This document shows positions 8,889 to 17,931 of a DNA stretch of 64,000 nucleotides, in pieces; positions within the stretch are counted from its first letter, which is position 1; every line of letters starts with the position of its first letter. Origin of the DNA: Curtobacterium sp. ISL-83 (GTDB lineage: Bacteria; Actinomycetota; Actinomycetes; Actinomycetales; Microbacteriaceae); contig NZ_JAGGPH010000003.1 of NCBI RefSeq assembly GCF_018613895.1, positions 124,001 to 188,000 of the forward strand, written 5' to 3'. The notes beneath the pieces are model-generated. The model had not been told where the DNA came from. It did no database searches and worked only from the letters and a program-made list of their open reading frames with translations. Made by a program: the position numbers and the translations under genes.

Positions 8889-9985
8889 ACGACCAGCCGC
8901 TGAGGGTCGGCGTCGTCGGCGTCGGGAACATCAGCCAGCAGTACTTCGAGCACTTCCCGGTGCTGCCGAACCTGGAGCTCGTCGCCGTCGCGGACCTCGA
9001 CGTCGACCGTGCCGCGACGGTGGGGGCGACCCAGGGGGTGCGCGGCACGAGTGTCGATGACCTGCTCGCCGCCGACGACGTCGACGTGGTCCTCAACCTG
9101 ACGATCCCGGCTGCGCACGCCGACGTCGCGACCCGCGCGCTCGCGGCCGGCAAGCACGTCTACGGCGAGAAGCCGCTCGCGATGTCCACCGCCGAGGCTG
9201 CGCCCGTGCTGGCGCTCGCCGCCGAGCGGGCGCTGCGGGTCGGCAGCGCGCCCGACACCGTCCTCGGCACCGGGATCCAGACCGCCCGGGCCGCACTCGA
9301 CGACGGGCTCATCGGCGATCCCGTCGGCGCCGCGGTGTCGTGGAGCGCCCCGGGGCACGAGCTCTGGCACCCGGCCCCCGCGTTCTACTACCAGCCCGGC
9401 GGCGGCCCGCTGTTCGACATGGGGCCGTACTACCTGACGAGCCTGGTGCAGTTCTTCGGTCCCGTCGCGCGGGTGAGCGGCAGCGCGCGGCAGTCCAGCC
9501 GTGAGCGGACGATCGCAACCGGGCCCTTCGCCGGCGCGCCGATCCCGGTCGACGTCGACACCCACGTCGTCGCCGTCCTGGAGCACGAGAACGGCGTGGT
9601 CTCCACCCTCACCGTCTCGTTCGAGGTCTGGGCCACCCGGGCACCGCTGTTCGAGGTGCACGGCACCGCCGGCAGCCTGGCGGTCCCGGACCCGAACCGG
9701 TTCTCCGACCCGGTGTCCGTCGCCACGGCGGACGACCGCACCTGGCGCGAGCTGCCCACGACCGCCGGGTACGCCGACGCCGGGCGCGGGTACGGCCTCG
9801 CCGACATGGCGCGCGCGATCGCGACCGACCGCCCGCACCGTGCGTCCGGCGACCTGGCGTTCCACGTGCTCGAGGTGATGGAGGCCATCGCGACCGCCGG
9901 CCGCCAGCACACCGTCGTGGACGTGCAGTCGCGCGTCGACCGCCCCGCGACCGTCCCGGCGGGCGCGCGCCCCGAAGACTGGTGA
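8873..9985 (+). CDS. Gfo/Idh/MocA-family oxidoreductase (second paralogue of the operon)
   Basis: 370 residues from a GTG start that lies inside the end of the ThuA gene (16-base overlap; AGAGGGGA just upstream). The Rossmann motif [17 protein letters not shown] and the lysine motif YGEKPLAMS are present. In place of the usual D.G.H..D segment it has [13 protein letters not shown], so the usual catalytic His is Tyr. That motif occurs in a branch of the family and may mean different chemistry from the paralogue at 6949. Probably cytoplasmic and acting on the same keto-glycoside or polyol route. Confidence 0.83.
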   Translation: MGSPLNDQPLRVGVVGVGNISQQYFEHFPVLPNLELVAVADLDVDRAATVGATQGVRGTSVDDLLAADDVDVVLNLTIPAAHADVATRALAAGKHVYGEKPLAMSTAEAAPVLALAAERALRVGSAPDTVLGTGIQTARAALDDGLIGDPVGAAVSWSAPGHELWHPAPAFYYQPGGGPLFDMGPYYLTSLVQFFGPVARVSGSARQSSRERTIATGPFAGAPIPVDVDTHVVAVLEHENGVVSTLTVSFEVWATRAPLFEVHGTAGSLAVPDPNRFSDPVSVATADDRTWRELPTTAGYADAGRGYGLADMARAIATDRPHRASGDLAFHVLEVMEAIATAGRQHTVVDVQSRVDRPATVPAGARPEDW

Positions 9986-10043
9986 GCCGCACCGTGCACC
10001 CGACCGACGCCGTGCAGCGCGACCACCGCAGGAAGGAAGCATC

Positions 10044-11069
10044 ATGACGGACTCGACCCGTGCCTCCCGGCCGGTCACGCTGTTCACCGGCCAGTGGGCC
10101 GACCTGCCCTTCGAGGAGGTCGCACGGCTCGCCGGCGAGTGGGGCTACGACGGACTGGAGATCGCCTGCTGGGGCGACCACCTCGACGTCCGGCGCGCCG
10201 CGACCGACCCGGAGTACGTCGCCGACCGCAAGGCGATCCTCGAGCGCAACGGCCTGCAGGTCTGGACGATCGCGAACCACCTGACCGGACAAGCCGTCTG
10301 CGACGACCCGATCGACCAGCGACACGAGGACATCCTCGCGCCGCACGTGTGGGGCGACGGCGACCCGGAGGGCGTGCGCCAGCGTGCGGCCGAGGAGCTC
10401 CAGTGGACCGCTCGGGCCGCAGCGGCGCTCGGCGTCTCCACCGTCACCGGGTTCTCCGGCTCGTCGATCTGGAAGACCGTGGCCGGGTTCCCGCCGGTGC
10501 CCGCGTCGATGATCGACGCCGGCTACCAGGACTTCCACGACCGGTGGTCGCCGATCCTCGATGTGTTCGAGGAGGTCGGCGTGCGGTTCGCGCTCGAGGT
10601 GCACCCGTCCGAGATCGCCTACGACTACTGGACGGCAAAGCGAACGCTCTCGGTCTTCGCCGACCGGCCGGCGTTCGGGTTCAACTTCGACCCGTCGCAC
10701 TTCGTGTGGCAGGACCTCGACCCCGCGGCGTTCCTGCTCGACTTCGCCGACCGGGTGTACCACGTGCATTGCAAGGAGTCGGTGAAGCAGCTCGACGGCC
10801 GGAACGGACGGCTCTCGTCGCACCTGCCGTGGGGCGACCCCCGGCGCGGGTGGGACTTCGTCACCGCCGGGCACGGCGACGTGCCGTGGGAGCGGGTGTT
10901 CCGGGTGCTCAACCACATCGGGTACGAGGGGCCGACGAGCGTCGAGTGGGAGGACGCCGGCATGGACCGACTCGTCGGGGGGCCGGAGGCGCTGGCCTTC
11001 GTCCGTCGGCTCGGTACCATCGCCCCGCCGGACGCCGCGTTCGACGCCGCGTTCTCGCGCTCGCGCTGA
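10044..11069 (+). CDS. Sugar-phosphate isomerase/epimerase-like TIM-barrel protein
   Basis: 341 residues of the xylose-isomerase-like/AP-endonuclease-2 TIM-barrel superfamily. Likely metal ligands lie in [12 protein letters not shown] (Glu), [11 protein letters not shown] (Asp, His), YHVHCKES (His) and SVEWEDAGM (Glu). Proteins of this type act as epimerases, isomerases or as lyases on 3-keto-glycosides (the DgpC/CarC type). The ATG at 10044 follows AGGAAGGA. It sits after the two dehydrogenases and before the repressor gene. Cleavage or isomerisation of the dehydrogenase product is the natural guess. Confidence 0.83.
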   Translation: MTDSTRASRPVTLFTGQWADLPFEEVARLAGEWGYDGLEIACWGDHLDVRRAATDPEYVADRKAILERNGLQVWTIANHLTGQAVCDDPIDQRHEDILAPHVWGDGDPEGVRQRAAEELQWTARAAAALGVSTVTGFSGSSIWKTVAGFPPVPASMIDAGYQDFHDRWSPILDVFEEVGVRFALEVHPSEIAYDYWTAKRTLSVFADRPAFGFNFDPSHFVWQDLDPAAFLLDFADRVYHVHCKESVKQLDGRNGRLSSHLPWGDPRRGWDFVTAGHGDVPWERVFRVLNHIGYEGPTSVEWEDAGMDRLVGGPEALAFVRRLGTIAPPDAAFDAAFSRSR

Positions 11070-11138
11070 CCGGCGCGCCGCGGGGCCCGAGCGCCGCCGC
11101 CCGCCACCGCGGCCCGTCGCCCACACCAGGAGGAACCC

Positions 11139-12512
11139 ATGGCACGACCGGCCACCACGACGCCCGGCAACGCGGCGCGGCTGCTCCGCATCGTGCACGA
11201 GGACGGGCCGACCACCCGTGCCGAACTCACCCGGCGCACCGGGTTGAACCGGTCGACCACCCTGGCACTCGTCGGGGACCTGGTGGAGCGGGGCCTCGTG
11301 CACGAGGGCGCGGGCGCGGCGGCTGGTGGCACCCCGGCCGGCCCGGTCGGCGGGTCCGGCCCGGCGACCGGCACCGGCGTCGGTCGCCCGAGTGCGGTCG
11401 TCCGGGCGTCGCCCGACGTCCTGGCCGCCGCCGTCACGGTCGAGGTCGACGCGGTGACGGTGGCCCTCGTCGGACTCGACGGCAGCATCCGGGACCGTGC
11501 CGTCGCCCCGTCCGACACCGCCCCCACCGCCGCGGAGGCCGTGGACACGATCGCCGCGCTCCTCGCCGACCTCACGGCACGGCACGGCGCCCGCCCGGTC
11601 GGGATCGGCGTCGCCGTGCCGGGCACGGTCCGCGTCGAGGACGGCACCGTCCGGTACGCCCCGCACCTCGGCTGGCACGACGAACCGCTCGCCGAGCCCC
11701 TCGCAGCACGGACCGGCTTGACCGTCCGCGCGGCGAACGACGCGAACAGCGGCGCCTGGGCCGAGCGACTGCACGGCAGCGGACGCGGTGTCGACGACCT
11801 CGTCTACCTCAACGGCGGCGCGAGCGGCATCGGCGGCGGCGTCATCAGCGGCGCCCGTCCCCTGAGCGGTGCGGCCGGGTACGCCGGCGAACTCGGACAC
11901 ACCTTCGTCGCGGCGAACGGCGTCCGTTGCCACTGCGGTGCCGTCGGGTGCCTCGAGACCGAGGCCTCCCGCGACGCACTCGTGGCGGTCGCCGGTGTCG
12001 CGGCGGACGATCCCGCCGCGCTCGCCGCGGTGCTGGCCGAGGACCGGCCCGAGGTCGAGCGGGTCGTGGACCGTCAGGTCACCGCGCTGGCCACGGCCCT
12101 GCGCAACGCGATCCACACCGTCAACCCCGAGGTGGTCGTGCTCGGCGGGTTCCTCGCGGTGCTGTTGGAGCACGTCGGGGACCGGATCGAGACGGCCGTC
12201 CGGGCGCAGTCCATGGCCGCGATGACCGAGCGGCTCCGGATCGTGCCGGCCGCACTCGGCAACGACGTCCTGCTGCGGGGGGCGGCCGAGATCGGGTTCC
12301 GTGACCTGCTGCGCGACCCCGCCGGGTTCGAGCAGAGCCCGAGCCCGAGCCCGACCCCCGCCCCGAGCCCGCTCGCGACCGACCAGCACACGACCGACGA
12401 GCCCGCGACCGACGCACCCCCCATCGACCCGTTGCGCGACCCCGTCGGGGCCGCCGCGCCACACACCCCCGAGGGCCGCGCCGACGCGGCCGAGGAAGCG
12501 AGCACCGCATGA
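11139..12512 (+). CDS. ROK-family transcriptional repressor (XylR-like)
   Basis: 457 residues. A winged helix-turn-helix (about 8-52, TRAELTRRTGLNRSTTLALV) is followed by a ROK sugar-kinase-like domain with the zinc motif CHCGAVGCLE (about 264-273) and GELGHTF. XylR-type ROK regulators repress xylose genes and release DNA when sugar binds. Two regions look disordered: a Gly/Pro/Ala insert at about 55-85 and a Ser-Pro/Thr-rich tail after residue 395. The position inside the operon divergent from xylA makes it the likely ligand of the operator at 6880-6898, which would also be autoregulation. GGAGG precedes the ATG. Its stop overlaps the next start as ATGA. Confidence 0.88.
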   Translation: MARPATTTPGNAARLLRIVHEDGPTTRAELTRRTGLNRSTTLALVGDLVERGLVHEGAGAAAGGTPAGPVGGSGPATGTGVGRPSAVVRASPDVLAAAVTVEVDAVTVALVGLDGSIRDRAVAPSDTAPTAAEAVDTIAALLADLTARHGARPVGIGVAVPGTVRVEDGTVRYAPHLGWHDEPLAEPLAARTGLTVRAANDANSGAWAERLHGSGRGVDDLVYLNGGASGIGGGVISGARPLSGAAGYAGELGHTFVAANGVRCHCGAVGCLETEASRDALVAVAGVAADDPAALAAVLAEDRPEVERVVDRQVTALATALRNAIHTVNPEVVVLGGFLAVLLEHVGDRIETAVRAQSMAAMTERLRIVPAALGNDVLLRGAAEIGFRDLLRDPAGFEQSPSPSPTPAPSPLATDQHTTDEPATDAPPIDPLRDPVGAAAPHTPEGRADAAEEASTA

Positions 12513-13582
12513 CCACCGCACCCACCGACCAGGCCCAGGACCAGCACGAGCACGAGCACCAGCGCGTGAGCGTGCTCCTCGGCACCGAGGACCTCACCAT
12601 CGAGGAACGCCCCGTCCCCACAGCCGACCCCGGTGACGTCCTCGTGCAGGTCGCCGCCGTCGGCGTGTGCGGGTCCGACGTGCACTACTACCGGCACGGG
12701 CGCATCGGGGACTTCGTCGTCGACCAGCCGCTCGTCCTCGGGCACGAACTCTCCGGCACGATCGTGGCCGTCGGCGACGGTGTCGACCCCGCACGCGTGG
12801 GGGAGCGGGTCGCGGTCGAACCCCAGCGTCCGTGCCACCGCTGCGCCCAGTGCCTGGCCGGCCGCTACAACCTCTGCCCGAACATGCGCTTCTACGCGAC
12901 GCCCCCGGTGGACGGCGCCTTCGCCGGGTTCGTGACGATCGAGTCCGAGTTCGCGCACACCCTGCCGGACTCGGTCTCCTTCGAGGCGGGTGCGCTCCTG
13001 GAGCCGCTCTCCGTCGGGATCGCCGCCGTGCGCAAGGCCGGCATCGTTCCCGGCTCGTCGGTCCTCATCGCCGGCGCGGGCCCGATCGGGGTCATCTGCG
13101 CGCAGGCGGCACGGGCCTTCGGAGCGTCCCGCATCGTCGTGAGCGACCTCGTGCCCGAGCGGCGTGAGCGTGCGCTGACGTTCGGCGCGACCGAGGTCGT
13201 CGACCCCGTCGCCGTCGACATCGCCCGTGAGCTGCCGCCGTTCGACGCGTTCATCGACGCGAGCGGCGCTCCTCGTGCGGTCGCCGACGGCATCCGCGCG
13301 GTGGGGCCGGCGGGCGCGGCCGTGCTCGTCGGGCTCGGCAACTCCGAGATGGTCCTGCCCGTGGAGCACATCCAGAACCTCGAGGTCACCGTCACCGGCA
13401 TCTTCCGCTACACCGGCACGTGGCCGGTCGCGATCGGGCTGGTCGCGTCCGGGCAGGTCGACCTCGACTCGCTCGTCACCGGACGTTTCGGCCTGGACGA
13501 CGTCCGCGAGGCGCTCGAGAGCGACACCGACCCCGCGTCGCTCAAGTCCGTCGTCTACCCGAACGGCGTCCCCGCGGTCTGA
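12509..13582 (+). CDS. Zinc-dependent polyol dehydrogenase (sorbitol/xylitol dehydrogenase-like)
   Basis: A 357-residue medium-chain dehydrogenase. The catalytic-zinc region GVCGSDVHYY and the LGHELSG motif, the structural-zinc cluster CHRCAQCLAGRYNLC and the cofactor motif AGAGPIGVICAQ are all intact. Closest by motif to sorbitol/xylitol dehydrogenases, which interconvert polyols and ketoses such as xylitol and xylulose; the product would feed XylB. It begins inside the ROK stop codon (ATGA), so it is translationally coupled. The N-terminus has an unusual Gln/His/Glu-rich lead. Exact polyol uncertain. Confidence 0.85.
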   Translation: MTTAPTDQAQDQHEHEHQRVSVLLGTEDLTIEERPVPTADPGDVLVQVAAVGVCGSDVHYYRHGRIGDFVVDQPLVLGHELSGTIVAVGDGVDPARVGERVAVEPQRPCHRCAQCLAGRYNLCPNMRFYATPPVDGAFAGFVTIESEFAHTLPDSVSFEAGALLEPLSVGIAAVRKAGIVPGSSVLIAGAGPIGVICAQAARAFGASRIVVSDLVPERRERALTFGATEVVDPVAVDIARELPPFDAFIDASGAPRAVADGIRAVGPAGAAVLVGLGNSEMVLPVEHIQNLEVTVTGIFRYTGTWPVAIGLVASGQVDLDSLVTGRFGLDDVREALESDTDPASLKSVVYPNGVPAV

Positions 13583-13598
13583 CGCGCCGCCTCGGCCC

Positions 13599-13660
13599 GG
13601 TGCGAGGTTGATCGCTCGGTGCGCGGAACCAACCTCGCACCAGGCGGCCAACCTCGCACC
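13599..13660. repeat. Three-copy 12-bp inverted/direct repeat
   Basis: GGTGCGAGGTTG at 13599-13610 is followed by two copies of its exact reverse complement at 13630-13641 and 13649-13660. The first two can form a hairpin with a 19-base loop, just after the polyol dehydrogenase stop codon. Confidence 0.75.
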
Positions 13661-13697
13661 GGCACACGCGGTGCGCGGTGCGCGGTGCGCGGCGGCC

Positions 13698-13737
13698 GAC
13701 GGGAGGGGCGTGGCGGGGCCGCCCCGTGCCTCCCGTC
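13698..13737. repeat. Dispersed GC-rich palindrome (copy A)
   Basis: GACGGGAGG (13698-13706) pairs with CCTCCCGTC (13729-13737) around a further GC-rich inner stem. Member of the repeat group also seen at 15244, 32883, 47422 and 57481. It may terminate the operon ending at 13582. Confidence 0.65.
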
Positions 13738-13793
13738 CGCCGCGCGGCGACGCGGGACACCGCTCCGCCACCAGGACGCGCTACGGTTCGCGC

Positions 13794-15176
13794 ATGACGG
13801 CTTCACCGACGGCGGCCGCGGCTGCGCCCCAGCGCACCGACCGCCGTGCCCTCGTGTCCTGGGCGCTCTGGGACTGGGGGTCGGCGGCGTTCAACGCCGT
13901 CGTCACGACGTTCGTCTTCAGCACCTACCTGGCGAGCCGAGCGTTCGTCGACCCGACGCTCGTCGCCGACACCTCGGCCGCAGGCCGGGCCGCGGTCGAC
14001 CGGGAGCTCGCGCACAACGCCGCCGTCGTGTCGACGACCCTGGCCATCGCGGGCATCGTGGTCGCCCTGATCGCGCCGGCGATCGGCCGACTGGCCGACT
14101 CGACCGGCCACCGGAAGCGTTCCGTGCTGATCGCGACCATCGGCGTGACGCTCTCGATCGCGGGCATGGTCTTCGTCGCACCGAGCCAGCCGTTCCTGCT
14201 GCTCGGGGCCGCGCTCCTCGGCATCGGCACGATCGCGTACGAGATCGCCTGCGTCGGGTACAACGCGATGCTCGGACAGGTCGCGCCCGGCGAGCGGACC
14301 GGCCGGGTCTCGGCGATCGGCTGGGCAGCCGGCTACTTCGGCGGCATCGTCCTGCTCGTGGTGCTGCTCGTGCTCTGCATCCAGGACTTCGGCGGCGACG
14401 GCGTCGCTGGCCTGCTCCGGTTGCCGGCGACGGTCGCCACGGGGCAGTGGGACGTCCGGGTCGCGATCGGCATAGCCGCCGTGTGGCTCGCCGTCAGCTC
14501 CGTCCCGCTGTTCCTGACCGTCCCGGAGGCCGCGCCGATCCGCACCGGCCGCGGTACCGTCCTGTCGGCGTACGCGGACCTCGGTCGGGACATCGCGCGG
14601 CTGTGGCGGGAGCGGCGGAACGTCCTGGCGTTCCTGCTCGCCAGCGCGGTGTTCCGGGACGGCGTGGGGGCGGTCTTCACGTTCGGCGGGATCATCGCGG
14701 CACAGGTGTTCGGGTTCAGTGCCTCGCAGGTGATCCTCTTCGCGATCGCGGCGAACGTCGTGGCCGGTGTCGCCACCTTCGCCTCGGGCCGACTCGACGA
14801 CCGGTTCGGGTCGCGGGCGCTCATCCTGGTGTCGCTCGTCGGGTTGTCGGTCTGCGGGATCGGCGTGTTCCTCGCCGGGACCGCGACGGAGTGGTTCTGG
14901 GTCCTCGGGCTCACGCTCGCGATCTTCGTCGGACCGGTGCAGGCGTCCTCGCGGGCGTACCTGGCACGGCTCGCCACACCCGGGCGCGAGGGTGAGCTCT
15001 TCGGCCTGTACGCCACCACCGGGCGGGCGGCGACGTTCCTCGCCCCGGCGTTGTTCGGGCTCGCCGTGACGATCGGCGGGTCGACGCGGTACGGCATCAT
15101 CGGCGTGGTCGTCGTGCTGGTCGCCGGGCTCGTGCTGATGGCGTTCGTCAAGCCGGAGGGGCGCGCGCTGCGCTGA
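13794..15176 (+). CDS. MFS transporter, UMF1/Atg22-like family
   Basis: A 460-residue protein with about 12 hydrophobic helices. The N-terminus carries the family-like WALWDWGSAAFNAVVTTFVF, and a loop after helix 2 has GRLADSTGHRKR, the usual MFS signature between helices 2 and 3. A cytoplasmic loop lies mid-protein (RDIARLWRERRN). UMF1-family members are secondary transporters of unknown substrate, related to yeast vacuolar amino-acid effluxers. A TACGGT box at 13782-13787 ends six bases before the ATG, giving a leaderless start. Stands alone between the xyl island and glmU. Confidence 0.85.
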   Translation: MTASPTAAAAAPQRTDRRALVSWALWDWGSAAFNAVVTTFVFSTYLASRAFVDPTLVADTSAAGRAAVDRELAHNAAVVSTTLAIAGIVVALIAPAIGRLADSTGHRKRSVLIATIGVTLSIAGMVFVAPSQPFLLLGAALLGIGTIAYEIACVGYNAMLGQVAPGERTGRVSAIGWAAGYFGGIVLLVVLLVLCIQDFGGDGVAGLLRLPATVATGQWDVRVAIGIAAVWLAVSSVPLFLTVPEAAPIRTGRGTVLSAYADLGRDIARLWRERRNVLAFLLASAVFRDGVGAVFTFGGIIAAQVFGFSASQVILFAIAANVVAGVATFASGRLDDRFGSRALILVSLVGLSVCGIGVFLAGTATEWFWVLGLTLAIFVGPVQASSRAYLARLATPGREGELFGLYATTGRAATFLAPALFGLAVTIGGSTRYGIIGVVVVLVAGLVLMAFVKPEGRALR

Positions 15177-15211
15177 CGGGCGCGCTGCGCTGACGTGCGC
15201 GCGCTGCGCTG
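15163..15211 (+). repeat. Short direct repeats across the MFS stop codon
   Basis: GCGCGCTGCGCTGAC occurs three times in tandem, the first copy containing the MFS stop codon. Probably a slippage-derived array. Confidence 0.7.
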
Positions 15212-15243
15212 ACCGGTCCGAGTCGGCGGATGGCCGAGTCGGA

Positions 15244-15280
15244 CGGCCTGGAGGCACGGGGACCGTTCCTCCACAGGCCG
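15244..15280. repeat. Dispersed GC-rich palindrome (copy B)
   Basis: CGGCCTG (15244-15250) pairs with CAGGCCG (15274-15280) around a GGAGG/CCTCC inner match. Lies between the MFS gene and glmU. Confidence 0.5.
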
Positions 15281-15354
15281 CGGTTCTGCCCGTGGTTGCC
15301 TACAGGGCCGTGTTCGCGCGGCCGCCCGGAGCGCCGGTGCGCCAGGATGGACCC

Positions 15355-16782
15355 ATGACCGACCAGCGGATCGCCGTCGTCGTCCTCGCCGCCGGGCAGG
15401 GCACGCGCATGAAGTCCTCCACCCCGAAGGTGCTGCACCGGCTCGCGGGCCTGCCGCTCATCGCACACGTGCTGCGGACCGCGTCCTCGCTCGAGCCCGC
15501 ACACGTCGCCGTGGTGGTGCGGCACGAGCGCGATCGGGTGGCAGCCGAGGTCACCGAGCGAGCGCCGGACGCGATCATCGTCGACCAGGACGACGTCCCC
15601 GGCACGGGGCGTGCGGTGCAGGTCGCCGTGGACGCGCTCCCGGCCGACTTCGACGGCGCCGTGGTGGTGCTCTCGGGCGATGTGCCGCTCCTCGACGCCG
15701 CTTCGCTCCGTGCCCTGGTCGACGCGCACGTGTCCGGGCGGAACGGGGCCACCTTCGTGAGCGCCATCGCCCCGGACCCCACCGGCCTCGGCCGGATCAT
15801 CCGCGACGCGGCGGGTGGCTTCGCGGCAGTCGTCGAGCACAAGGACGCGACCCCCGAGCAGCTCGCGATCACCGAGGCGAACGCCGGCATCTACGCGTTC
15901 GACGCGGCGGCCCTCCGTGCGGTCCTGCCCTCGCTGACGACCGCGAACGCCCAGGGCGAGAAGTACATCACCGACGCGCCGACGCTGATCGCCGGGCGTG
16001 GTGCCCGGATCGACGTCGTCACGCTGACCGACCCGTGGCTGGTCGCGGGGATCAACGACCGCGCACAGCTGTCCGATGCCGCCCGTGAACTCAACGCCCG
16101 CATCGTCCGCCGACACCAGCTCGCCGGCGTCACCGTGCAGGACCCGGCGACGACGTGGATCGACCTCGACGTCACGATCGAACCCGACGCCGAGATCCTG
16201 CCCGGCACCCAGCTCATCGGCGCGACCGCGATCGCGTCGGGTGCCGTCGTCGGTCCGGACACCACGCTCCGTGACACCGAAGTGGGCACCGGGGCGATCG
16301 TGAACCGGGTGGACGCCACGCTCGCGGTGATCGGTGACGGCGCCTCGGTCGGACCGTTCGCCTACCTGCGACCGGGCACGATCCTCGGGGACGACGGCAA
16401 GATCGGCACCTTCGTCGAGACCAAGAACGCCGTGATCGGCCGGGGCAGCAAGGTGCCGCACCTGTCGTACATCGGCGATGCCGAGGTGGGCGAGGACTCG
16501 AACATCGGGGCGAACACCATCACCGCCAACTACGACGGTGTGCACAAGCACCGGACCGAGGTCGGGTCCCACGTCCGCACCGGCTCGCACAACGTGTTCG
16601 TCGCCCCGGTTAGGATTGGGGACGGGGCGTACACCGGCGCCGGAACGACCGTCCGCAAGGACGTTCCGGCCGGGTCGCTCGCGATCAGCTACGCCCCGCA
16701 GCGCAACACCGACGGATGGGTCGAAGAACACCGACCCGGTTCGCCGGCGGCCGAGGCTGCTCGGCGTGCGCACAGCGAATAG
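15355..16782 (+). CDS. glmU: Bifunctional UDP-N-acetylglucosamine pyrophosphorylase / glucosamine-1-phosphate acetyltransferase
   Basis: 475 residues, the usual length. The N-terminal uridylyltransferase has LAAGQGTRMKSS at about residue 11, the DVPLL metal/UTP site and ENAGIY-type contacts (EANAGIY). The C-terminal left-handed beta-helix acetyltransferase carries hexapeptide-like repeats (NIGANTITANYDGVHKH). It makes UDP-GlcNAc for peptidoglycan in the cytoplasm. CAGGAT at 15343-15348 ends six bases before the ATG, so the mRNA is likely leaderless. glmU followed by prs is the common order in actinobacteria; the gap is 61 bases and the two probably share a transcript. Confidence 0.95.
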   Translation: MTDQRIAVVVLAAGQGTRMKSSTPKVLHRLAGLPLIAHVLRTASSLEPAHVAVVVRHERDRVAAEVTERAPDAIIVDQDDVPGTGRAVQVAVDALPADFDGAVVVLSGDVPLLDAASLRALVDAHVSGRNGATFVSAIAPDPTGLGRIIRDAAGGFAAVVEHKDATPEQLAITEANAGIYAFDAAALRAVLPSLTTANAQGEKYITDAPTLIAGRGARIDVVTLTDPWLVAGINDRAQLSDAARELNARIVRRHQLAGVTVQDPATTWIDLDVTIEPDAEILPGTQLIGATAIASGAVVGPDTTLRDTEVGTGAIVNRVDATLAVIGDGASVGPFAYLRPGTILGDDGKIGTFVETKNAVIGRGSKVPHLSYIGDAEVGEDSNIGANTITANYDGVHKHRTEVGSHVRTGSHNVFVAPVRIGDGAYTGAGTTVRKDVPAGSLAISYAPQRNTDGWVEEHRPGSPAAEAARRAHSE

Positions 16783-16843
16783 ATCCTGGCGACCTTCGGG
16801 TCGTCGAACCGACCCCTCGCGGGTCAGGGAGTGAGTACGGCAC

Positions 16844-17821
16844 GTGTCCGGAATCAAGACAACCGGCCAGAAGCGACTCGTCCTCGTCGCTGGGCGAGCA
16901 CACCCGTCACTCTCGGCTGAGATCGCGGAGGAGCTCGGCGTCGATCTCGTCCCGACCGACGCCCGGACGTTCGCGAACGGTGAGCTCTACACCCGCTTCG
17001 ACGAGTCGGTCCGCGGGTGTGACGCCTTCGTCATCCAGTCGCACACGGCGCCGATCAACGAGTGGATCATGGAGCAGCTCATCATCGTCGATGCGCTCAA
17101 GCGTGCCTCGGCGAAGCGCATCACCGTCGTCGCGCCGTTCTACCCGTACGCCCGTCAGGACAAGAAGGGCCGCGGCCGCGAGCCGATCTCGGCCCGCCTG
17201 GTCGCGGACCTGTTCAAGGCCGCCGGCGCGCACCGCATCATGAGCGTCGACCTGCACGCCGCGCAGATCCAGGGGTTCTTCGACGGCCCCGTGGACCACC
17301 TGTTCGCCATGCCGGTGTTGCTCGAGCGGTTCCAGGAGATCCTCGACCCGACCACGCTGACCGTGGTCTCGCCCGACATGGGGCGCGTCCGGGTCGCCGA
17401 CATCTGGTCCGAGAAGCTCGGCGCGCCGCTCGCCATCATCCACAAGCGTCGTGACCCCCTCGTCCCGAACCAGGTCACCGTGCACGAGATCGTCGGCGAC
17501 GTCCGGGGCCGCGTGTGCCTGCTCGTCGATGACCTGATCGACACCGGTCGCACGATCGCGAAGGCGGCGGAGGCCCTCAAGGAAGCCGGCGCGACCGGCG
17601 TCGTGGTCGCCGCGACGCACGCCGTGTTCTCGGACCCGGCCACGGAGCTCCTGCAGAGCGAGTTCATCGACCGGGTCGTCGTCACCGACACGTTGCCCGT
17701 GCCGATGGAGAAGCGGTGGCCCCGGCTCGAGGTCCTGCCGATCGCCCCGCTCATCGCCCGCGCCATCCACGAGGTCTTCGACGACGGGTCCGTCACGTCG
17801 ATGTTCGACGGCGCCGCGTAG
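16844..17821 (+). CDS. prs: Ribose-phosphate pyrophosphokinase
   Basis: 325 residues starting at a GTG. It makes PRPP from ribose 5-phosphate and ATP for nucleotide, His and Trp synthesis. The ribose-phosphate/metal signature DLHAAQIQGFFDGPVDHL (about 133-150) and the PRPP loop VDDLIDTGRTI (about 228-238) are intact. A GGGAG lies about 13 bases upstream of the GTG. Follows glmU closely. Confidence 0.95.
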   Translation: MSGIKTTGQKRLVLVAGRAHPSLSAEIAEELGVDLVPTDARTFANGELYTRFDESVRGCDAFVIQSHTAPINEWIMEQLIIVDALKRASAKRITVVAPFYPYARQDKKGRGREPISARLVADLFKAAGAHRIMSVDLHAAQIQGFFDGPVDHLFAMPVLLERFQEILDPTTLTVVSPDMGRVRVADIWSEKLGAPLAIIHKRRDPLVPNQVTVHEIVGDVRGRVCLLVDDLIDTGRTIAKAAEALKEAGATGVVVAATHAVFSDPATELLQSEFIDRVVVTDTLPVPMEKRWPRLEVLPIAPLIARAIHEVFDDGSVTSMFDGAA

Positions 17822-17931
17822 CGCAGGCATCGACCACATGGGCCGAGCCGTGGAACGCAGGGGCACAGCCGACGGCGCACACCATCCCGTGTCCGTGTCC
17901 GTCGCCGTGACGTGTTCGTCGGAAGTGACCC

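Noticed and set aside
9609..12521. 970-codon minus-strand open frame opposite the isomerase and ROK genes
   Set aside because: Antisense shadow; the plus-strand genes carry clear motifs and ribosome binding sites.
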